This document shows, piece after piece, positions 1-4,337 of a stretch of DNA of 7,455 nt (position 1 is its first letter; each line of letters begins with the position of its first letter). The DNA is from Nitrososphaerota archaeon. GTDB taxonomy: Archaea > Iainarchaeota > Iainarchaeia > Iainarchaeales > VGJJ01. A program made the position numbers and the translations under genes. The notes under the pieces were generated by a model that had not been told where the DNA came from, made no database searches, and saw only the letters and a program-made list of their open reading frames with translations. Location: assembly GCA_020053155.1 (NCBI GenBank), contig JAGVNS010000026.1, positions 1 to 7,455 on the forward strand, given 5' to 3'.

Positions 1-18
1 ACGACGCTCTTCCGATCT
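1..18 (+). other. Illumina adapter remnant at contig end
   Basis: The first 18 bases, ACGACGCTCTTCCGATCT, are identical to the 3' end of the standard Illumina TruSeq read-1 adapter. This is synthetic sequence left by incomplete read trimming and not part of the genome. It marks base 1 as a contig or read end. Any reading frame that passes through it is an artefact up to base 18. Confidence 0.96.
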
Positions 19-775
19 GAAAATACCATTGGAAGGGATAGATTTAATCACACCAAAAGATTTTGACTTAATTTCAAAACTGCTAGATAAGTTTAGCTTA
101 AAATATGATAAAGAAGAAGTTGAAAAGATAATAGAGAGAGTTTGTGAAGACGCCAGTTTGGAAGAATTCGAACAGGAGTTAGATTCTTCACAAAAAATCG
201 AACTTGGTAATTTTGAAAACTTAACGGGTTACGAATTCGAAGGATACCTAAAAGGGCTATTTAACCTGTTGGGGTATACTGTTGTCCAAACTTCACTGTC
301 AGGTGACCAAGGCGCGGATTTAATCATGTCGAAAGATGGTGAAAAGGTAGTGGTTCAAGCAAAAAAAGTTAACGATAAGGTCTCAAATAAAGCAATACAA
401 GAGGTTGTTGCAGCTAGAAATCATTACAAGGCCGGCAAAGCGATGGTGGTTACGAATAGTTCTTTTACCAAGAGCGCAATAGAACTTTCTTTAAGCAATA
501 ATGTAGATTTATGGGATGGTTTGAAATTAAAAAGTATAATTCAAAACTTGAGAAATAAAAAGAAAGGAAAAATCCTTCACTCTGAAAAATTGTTAACTTT
601 GCAAAAAAGTAAAGATTTACAAAAAATAACAATACCGTGCCCTTTTTGTGAAAAAGAGTTCGAATATAAAATAAATATTGGCGAAGGTAATGTTAAAGAA
701 GGGATTAATTTTGAAACCAAATGTCCTCATTGTGGAATTGTAATTCAGTCAAGTGCAAGAGAAAAATGTGAATAG
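19..775 (+). CDS. Mrr-type restriction endonuclease with C-terminal zinc ribbon, 5' partial
   Basis: Likely nuclease of the Mrr_cat / PD-(D/E)XK restriction endonuclease family, which cleaves DNA, often modified or foreign. Numbering residues from the TTG at 29, the catalytic core runs from about 65 to 175. It has a helix with candidate acidic residues (E69, E71), a GDQGADL motif with catalytic D97, then VVVQAKK carrying the QxK pair Q110 and K112. A zinc ribbon follows, with CPFC at 204-207 and CPHC at 232-235. Residues 1-60 are a charged helical region of unknown role. The frame is open upstream of 29 right into the adapter (codons for K-I-P precede the TTG), so that TTG need not be the true start and the gene is most likely cut by the contig end. 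No methyltransferase or specificity subunit is visible. The gene is visibly AT-richer than the rest of the window and uses ATA, AGA and TTA often, which suggests horizontal acquisition. The fold assignment is firm; the biological target is unknown. Confidence 0.85.
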
Positions 776-781
776 TGTCTC

Positions 782-815
782 AAAAAAAGCCCGGGTTTGC
801 CGAAGCAACCCCGGG
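782..815 (-). terminator. GC-rich hairpin with T-tract on the minus strand
   Basis: Bases 790-800 (CCCGGGTTTGC) pair with 805-815 (GCAACCCCGGG) in an 11-bp stem with one internal mismatch around a 4-nt loop at 801-804. Read on the minus strand the loop is a stable C(UUCG)G tetraloop, and the stem is followed by C and seven T's (complement of 782-788). That is the layout of an intrinsic terminator for minus-strand transcription. On the plus strand no T-tract follows the hairpin. The genes on both sides run on the plus strand, so its client transcript is unclear. The structure is certain; the function is inferred. Confidence 0.6.
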
Positions 816-887
816 GATGCAATACTAAACACCCCCCCTTCAAGTTTAAAAAACTAGGCAAAATTTTAGAGAACAGATCAACTATTG

Positions 888-896
888 AATTTAAAG
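888..896 (+). promoter_or_regulatory. Possible TATA box of the EamA transporter gene
   Basis: The element TTTAAA at 890-895 is centred about 26 bp upstream of the preferred ATG at 919. This is the distance expected between an archaeal TATA box and the start of a leaderless or nearly leaderless transcript. AT-rich hexamers are common by chance, so this is suggestive only. Confidence 0.3.
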
Positions 897-918
897 GTTC
901 ATTTTGGGTGGAAACGGT

Positions 919-1806
919 ATGAGCTGGGTTGAACTATCATTAATTGCCACATTCCTTTGGGCCAGCATCAATGTCATTGACAAAGTCCTCCTCACAAAAT
1001 TCATCAAGCACCCCGTAGTGTCATTAATCATATTGAGCATGACTGGATTAGTTGTTGGGATTGTTTTCATTTTATTCCGACCCACCGCGTTTACAGCCGA
1101 ATTGGCAATTGGGGGATTGATTGGAGGATTATTTTATTTTGGAGCGAACTACTCTTATTTTCAAGCCGTGAAACAAGATGAGGTCTCACGCGTCATCCCC
1201 ATCATCAATACGGCCCCCCTCTTCCTCGTTTTTTTGGGGGCAATATTCTTGGGTGAACAACTTACTCTTTTTCAGTATTTGGGAGTGGTGTTATTAGTGG
1301 GGGGAGCGGTTCTCATTTCGATCCATAAATCCTTTGGGATCCGGCCCAATATCGCTTTTTGGTTTGCGGTCGGCTGTGCAATCTTTTTCGCCCTCAACCA
1401 ACTCGAAACGAAGTATCTATTGGAAGTCGGTATTGATTTTTGGGCCGTTTTTTCGTCCATCCGCATTGGAACAGGAATAGTGGCTCTCCCTTTCATCGTT
1501 AAGCATTGGAACGATCTCAAAGCCCAGTATCACGAAAAAGGGGTGCAATCCTATGCGTTGGTTACGGGAACTGAATTGTTGAATCTTGTGGCCGTGCTGC
1601 TTTTCACCATCGCCGTTTCAGAGGGACCCGTGACACTAGTTAATGCCCTTTCCTCCGTGCAACCCTTATTCGTGCTTATACTCACCATCGCACTTAGTGT
1701 CTTCCTTCCCCACATCCTAAGTGAGGAAATTGGCAAGAAGACGCTTGGACTCAAAACAATTGCCATCGCCGCAATCGTAATAGGATCGATTTTAGTTTCG
1801 ACTTAA
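919..1806 (+). CDS. EamA/DMT-family membrane transporter
   Basis: A 295-residue integral membrane protein of the drug/metabolite transporter superfamily, which exports or imports small metabolites by secondary transport; the substrate cannot be read from sequence. About ten hydrophobic helices are visible, arranged as two EamA repeats (roughly residues 3-135 and 145-293). The first repeat ends with the family signature: a proline in a helix (NTAPLF), then FLGEQLT, then a Gly-rich last helix (YLGVVLLVGGAVLIS). The second has the matching SSVQPLF and closes with a KTIAIAAIVIGSILV helix. The length is typical for the family. ATG at 919 is preferred over the in-frame TTG at 904 because a GGTG/GGTGGA ribosome-binding motif (907-912) sits 6-8 nt before it and the first helix starts directly after. 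The gene stands alone. It converges on the small gene at 1813 with only 6 nt between the two stop codons. Confidence 0.9.
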   Translation: MSWVELSLIATFLWASINVIDKVLLTKFIKHPVVSLIILSMTGLVVGIVFILFRPTAFTAELAIGGLIGGLFYFGANYSYFQAVKQDEVSRVIPIINTAPLFLVFLGAIFLGEQLTLFQYLGVVLLVGGAVLISIHKSFGIRPNIAFWFAVGCAIFFALNQLETKYLLEVGIDFWAVFSSIRIGTGIVALPFIVKHWNDLKAQYHEKGVQSYALVTGTELLNLVAVLLFTIAVSEGPVTLVNALSSVQPLFVLILTIALSVFLPHILSEEIGKKTLGLKTIAIAAIVIGSILVST

Positions 1807-1812
1807 AAAATA
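1805..1812 (-). terminator. Possible T-tract terminator of the E1 operon
   Basis: Directly after the TAA of the small minus-strand gene, the minus strand reads TATTTTTT (complement of 1805-1812) with no hairpin. U-rich tracts without a stem are the usual termination signal in archaea. The tract overlaps the stop codon of the convergent transporter gene. Confidence 0.3.
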
Positions 1813-2100
1813 TTATTTGGCCAATAATTCAAAATGTTTATGCAAAAATAATTCGGCTTTCTTCCAATGTGCATTTGCTTTTTTCATTTTTCCCATATCT
1901 TCCCATTTTTCAGCCAAATCATGTTCCTTCGCGGCTTTTAGACGAAACAAAACGCACTTTTTGGCCGTAGATAAAGACATGCCGAACTGAAGCATATACA
2001 ATTTGGCCATCTCATTCAATACTTTTTTCCACTGCTTTCGATGGTGGGCTTTCTACCAACCGATTTCAAAATGAGCGAGTTTTTTGGATGTGGCTTTCAT
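1813..2100 (-). CDS. Small basic helical protein, interrupted by in-frame TAG at codon 16
   Basis: Unrecognised small protein, third in the E1-alpha/E1-beta operon. From ATG at 2100 the frame encodes 95 codons with one internal stop, TAG at 2055-2053. Before it lies MKATSKKLAHFEIGW; after it comes KAHHRKQWKK and 79 open codons ending at TAA (1815-1813). The start is well supported: AAAGGG (2114-2109) lies 8 nt upstream, and the TGA of E1-beta is only 15 nt away, so translation is likely coupled. The protein is rich in Lys, His, Trp and Met, has no signal peptide or membrane segment, and looks all-helical; it ends in a segment resembling one helical-hairpin repeat (KANAHWKKAELFLHKHFELL). TAG differs from Trp TGG by one base. 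As written, only 15 residues would be made, unless translation restarts at ATG 2010 (66 residues, weak ribosome-binding context). It may be a recent pseudogene, a base-call error or a readthrough case. I cannot assign a function. Confidence 0.6.
2053..2055 (-). other. In-frame amber codon in the small operon gene
   Basis: TAG on the minus strand interrupts a frame that is otherwise open from 2100 to 1813. A single G-to-A change in a TGG tryptophan codon would produce it. Both flanks have similar basic, Trp/His-rich composition, which indicates one original protein. Confidence 0.8.
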
Positions 2101-2108
2101 GCATAAAA

Positions 2109-2114
2109 CCCTTT
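2109..2114 (-). promoter_or_regulatory. Ribosome-binding site of the small gene
   Basis: AAAGGG on the minus strand, 8 nt before the ATG at 2100 and just after the E1-beta stop (TGA, 2118-2116). It decides in favour of ATG 2100 as the original start and against later in-frame codons beyond the amber stop. Confidence 0.5.
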
Positions 2115-2115
2115 A

Positions 2116-3093
2116 TCAAAATGCCATCGCCTTTCGAATAGCTTCTTTCACTCTTTCTGCGTTTGGCAGATAATAATTTTCAAGTTTGTACAATGGCATG
2201 ATCGTATCAAATCCCGTGACGCGTTGCACGGGGGCTTTCAGATGCAAAAAATTCTTTTCCATTACACGCGCCATAATTTCAGACGCAAGACCCAATGTGA
2301 GTGGGGCTTCCTGCACCACCACACAACGGCCTGTTTTTTGAATGCTGGAATGAATCGTGGGCCAATCAATGGGAGACAAGGTACGGAGGTCAATCATTTC
2401 AATCGAATATTTTTCATTCTCTGCAATTTGCTGCACCGCTTCCATGCTCGTGCGGAACATGCTTCCCCACGAAATCAACGTGAGGTCGTTTCCTTGCTGG
2501 GTCACTTTGGCTTGACCCAGGGGAATGGTATATTGTTCATCCGGCACTTCCTCGCGAAAGGCACGGTACACGCGCAGGGGTTCAAAGAAAACAACCGGGT
2601 CGGGGTCGCGCATGGCACTCGTTAAGAGCCCTTTGGCATCCGTTGGATTGGAGGGAACCACTACTTTCAATCCCGGCGTGTGAATGAACAATGCTTCCAT
2701 GCTTTCCGAATGATGCTCCGGGGCTTTGATTCCACCCCCATAGGGGGAACGCACCGTCAATGGGCATGAAAAACGACCCCGGGAACGATTTCGTATTCTT
2801 GCCGCGTGGGAAATGAGTTGGTCAAATCCAGGATACAAAAAACCAGAAAATTGCACTTCCGCCACAGGATTCAACCCAAATGCAGCCATTCCAATACTGG
2901 TGCCAATGATGGCCGACTCCGCTAACGGGGTATCAATCACTCTATTTTTTCCGAATTTTGTTTGGAGGCCGTCCGTCACCCTAAACACGCCCCCGTCAAT
3001 CCCCACATCTTCCCCTAACACCACCAAATTGGGATTGCTTTCCAATTCAAGCGCGAGAGCGTTGTTGAGGGCTTGCACCATATTCGCTTTCAT
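2116..3093 (-). CDS. pdhB: 2-oxoacid (pyruvate) dehydrogenase E1 component, beta subunit
   Basis: A 325-residue beta subunit of the thiamine-diphosphate-dependent E1 enzyme. With E1-alpha it forms an alpha2-beta2 heterotetramer that decarboxylates a 2-oxoacid and acylates the lipoyl group of E2. The N-terminal pyrimidine-binding domain (about 1-180) shows LGEDVG and PLAESAI with E59, the conserved glutamate that activates the cofactor, and SPYGGGIKAPEHHSE with H128, the conserved active-site histidine. The C-terminal transketolase-type domain (about 195-320) shows LTLISWGSM, EMIDLRTLSPID and VVVQEAP. Length and motif spacing match full-length family members. The ATG at 3093 overlaps the TGA of E1-alpha (ATGA), so the two subunits are translationally coupled. 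The usual next gene, E2, is absent and a small gene follows. Pyruvate is the most likely substrate; branched-chain 2-oxoacids or acetoin cannot be excluded by sequence. Confidence 0.93.
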   Translation of the reverse strand: MKANMVQALNNALALELESNPNLVVLGEDVGIDGGVFRVTDGLQTKFGKNRVIDTPLAESAIIGTSIGMAAFGLNPVAEVQFSGFLYPGFDQLISHAARIRNRSRGRFSCPLTVRSPYGGGIKAPEHHSESMEALFIHTPGLKVVVPSNPTDAKGLLTSAMRDPDPVVFFEPLRVYRAFREEVPDEQYTIPLGQAKVTQQGNDLTLISWGSMFRTSMEAVQQIAENEKYSIEMIDLRTLSPIDWPTIHSSIQKTGRCVVVQEAPLTLGLASEIMARVMEKNFLHLKAPVQRVTGFDTIMPLYKLENYYLPNAERVKEAIRKAMAF

Positions 3094-4211
3094 GGGAATC
3101 CCGGTCCCTCGGTTTTGTTTGGTTGAGCGTTATTTTTTTGAGTGGATAAAAAAGACAAGAAATTTCTCTTCTGCTCCGCTAATGCGGGAGGCATTTCTTT
3201 GTACAAATAATCAAACATATCGCTTGGTTGGGGAGCGGGCATGTTTTCGTAGTCGGAGACCCCTTTTTCTACCAGTGCAACACACTCCGCTATTATTTTT
3301 TCTTCCATTTGAGGGAAAAGAATTCCTTGGGCCATCAAATACATACGCAGGCGAAGAATGGGGTCCTTTTTTCTCCACATTTCCAACTCTTCTTTAGTAC
3401 GGTAACGCGTCGAATCATCTGCTGTGGTATGGTCCCCCATTCGATACGTGAAAAACTCAAGCAGAGTGGGTCCTTTTCCCGCACGGGCTTTTTCGGCCGC
3501 ATCCAATGTGGCTTTGTACACCGCTAACACATCATTCCCATCTACTTGAATCCCTTCAAACCCAAATGCAATGGCTTTTTGAGCAATGGTTTGGGCACGT
3601 GTCTGCAAACTTCGGGGTTCGGAAATGGCATATTGGTTGTTTTGGCAAATCAAAATAACGGGCGCTTGAAAAACACCTGCAAAATTCATGGCCTCAAGCG
3701 TGTCTCCCTCACTCGTCCCCCCATCCCCAAAATATCCCACCGCAATGGCATCCTTTTTTTTGAGTTGCATAGCCATGGCACACCCCACCGCGTGCAAAGG
3801 TTGGCTTCCTACAGGAATGGATACGGGAAAGCAATTTACATCACTCGTAGATTGAGAACCCCGCTCATCCCCCCCCCAATACTGAAGCACTTTTACAATG
3901 GGCGTGCCTCGCACAAAAAACATTCCGTGCTCGCGGAATGTGGGAAAGGTCCAATCTTGCGGTTTCAATGCAAACGCGCTTCCCACCGTACACGCTTCCT
4001 GTCCTAAGCTCGAAGCGTACGTGCCAATTCTCCCTTGACGCTGCAATTTGAGGGCCTTATCATCAAAAATCCGCAACAGCGTCATCCACGTGAACAAATC
4101 CAAAAACTGGGGATTGGTAAGTTTAGGAAGGAGCTTTTCATCCGCTTTCCCATTTTCATCCAGAATGGATAAACGAGACACCCCAAAATCGGCTATTTTT
4201 GTAAGAGGCAT
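3090..4211 (-). CDS. pdhA: 2-oxoacid (pyruvate) dehydrogenase E1 component, alpha subunit
   Basis: A 373-residue alpha subunit of the same E1 enzyme, which supplies the diphosphate and magnesium side of the thiamine diphosphate site. Visible motifs, numbered from ATG 4211: LQRQGRIGTYASSLGQEA (about 56-73); FREHG near 92-96; the cofactor motif starting GDGGTSEGD at about 162 and ending in the NN pair at about 191-192; and the loop YRMGDHTTADDSTRYR, which orders over the active site. The bacterial/archaeal-type loop (HTTADDSTRYR) is shared by pyruvate and branched-chain enzymes, so substrate assignment stays open. In-frame TTG (4223) and GTG (4217) codons lie upstream. ATG 4211 is preferred because it gives the N-terminus MPLTKIADFG without a stray extension, and because a TATA-like element lies about 30 bp before it. 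It is the first gene of the operon, divergent from the aminopeptidase. The reading frame is intact through a run of eight C's near 3870. Confidence 0.92.
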   Translation of the reverse strand: MPLTKIADFGVSRLSILDENGKADEKLLPKLTNPQFLDLFTWMTLLRIFDDKALKLQRQGRIGTYASSLGQEACTVGSAFALKPQDWTFPTFREHGMFFVRGTPIVKVLQYWGGDERGSQSTSDVNCFPVSIPVGSQPLHAVGCAMAMQLKKKDAIAVGYFGDGGTSEGDTLEAMNFAGVFQAPVILICQNNQYAISEPRSLQTRAQTIAQKAIAFGFEGIQVDGNDVLAVYKATLDAAEKARAGKGPTLLEFFTYRMGDHTTADDSTRYRTKEELEMWRKKDPILRLRMYLMAQGILFPQMEEKIIAECVALVEKGVSDYENMPAPQPSDMFDYLYKEMPPALAEQKRNFLSFLSTQKNNAQPNKTEGPGFP

Positions 4212-4235
4212 AGGCACGCGCAAGGAATCATTTTT

Positions 4236-4247
4236 CCTATATAAAAC
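4236..4247 (-). promoter_or_regulatory. TATA-box promoter of the E1 operon
   Basis: The minus strand reads GTTTTATATAGG here, a close match to an archaeal TATA box. The TTTATATA core is centred near 4241, so a transcript would start around 4213-4217, right at the E1-alpha start codon (ATG 4211). No Shine-Dalgarno motif lies close to that ATG, which fits leaderless expression. In a bacterium the same element could act as a -10 box. Confidence 0.5.
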
Positions 4248-4291
4248 GGCGCCTTTGGGCTGAAAGCAGATGGTTAGCGGCCAGAGAATCC

Positions 4292-4299
4292 TTTATTAA
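4292..4299 (+). promoter_or_regulatory. Possible TATA box of the aminopeptidase gene
   Basis: TTTATTAA is centred 42 bp upstream of the ATG at 4338 and about 27 bp upstream of the in-frame TTG at 4323. A second AT-rich stretch (TTTTTTAGTAA, 4306-4316) is about 27 bp from the ATG. Either could serve; the sequence does not decide between them. Confidence 0.3.
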
Positions 4300-4337
4300 T
4301 TCAACTTTTTTAGTAAAGACTGTTGGGAAAGAACTGC

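Noticed and set aside
2053..2055. Genome-wide reassignment of TAG to an amino acid
   Set aside because: The aminopeptidase and the endonuclease both end at TAG where their proteins should end, and reading through the aminopeptidase TAG would run antisense through lipA. A local mutation or error explains the single amber codon better.
2224..2625. Plus-strand open frames opposite the E1 genes, and minus-strand frames opposite the transporter and aminopeptidase
   Set aside because: They mirror well-supported genes, have no recognisable motifs and show atypical amino-acid composition; they are frame shadows.
3870..3877. Run of eight C's (and a seven-C run near 831) as possible frameshift sites
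   Set aside because: The E1-alpha frame is intact across the first run (YWGGDERGS), and the second lies between genes. No frame change is needed.
4223..4238. AGGAA/TTCCT inverted repeat between the E1 TATA box and start codon, as an operator
   Set aside because: Only five base pairs around a 6-nt spacer; this is expected by chance and no second copy was seen.
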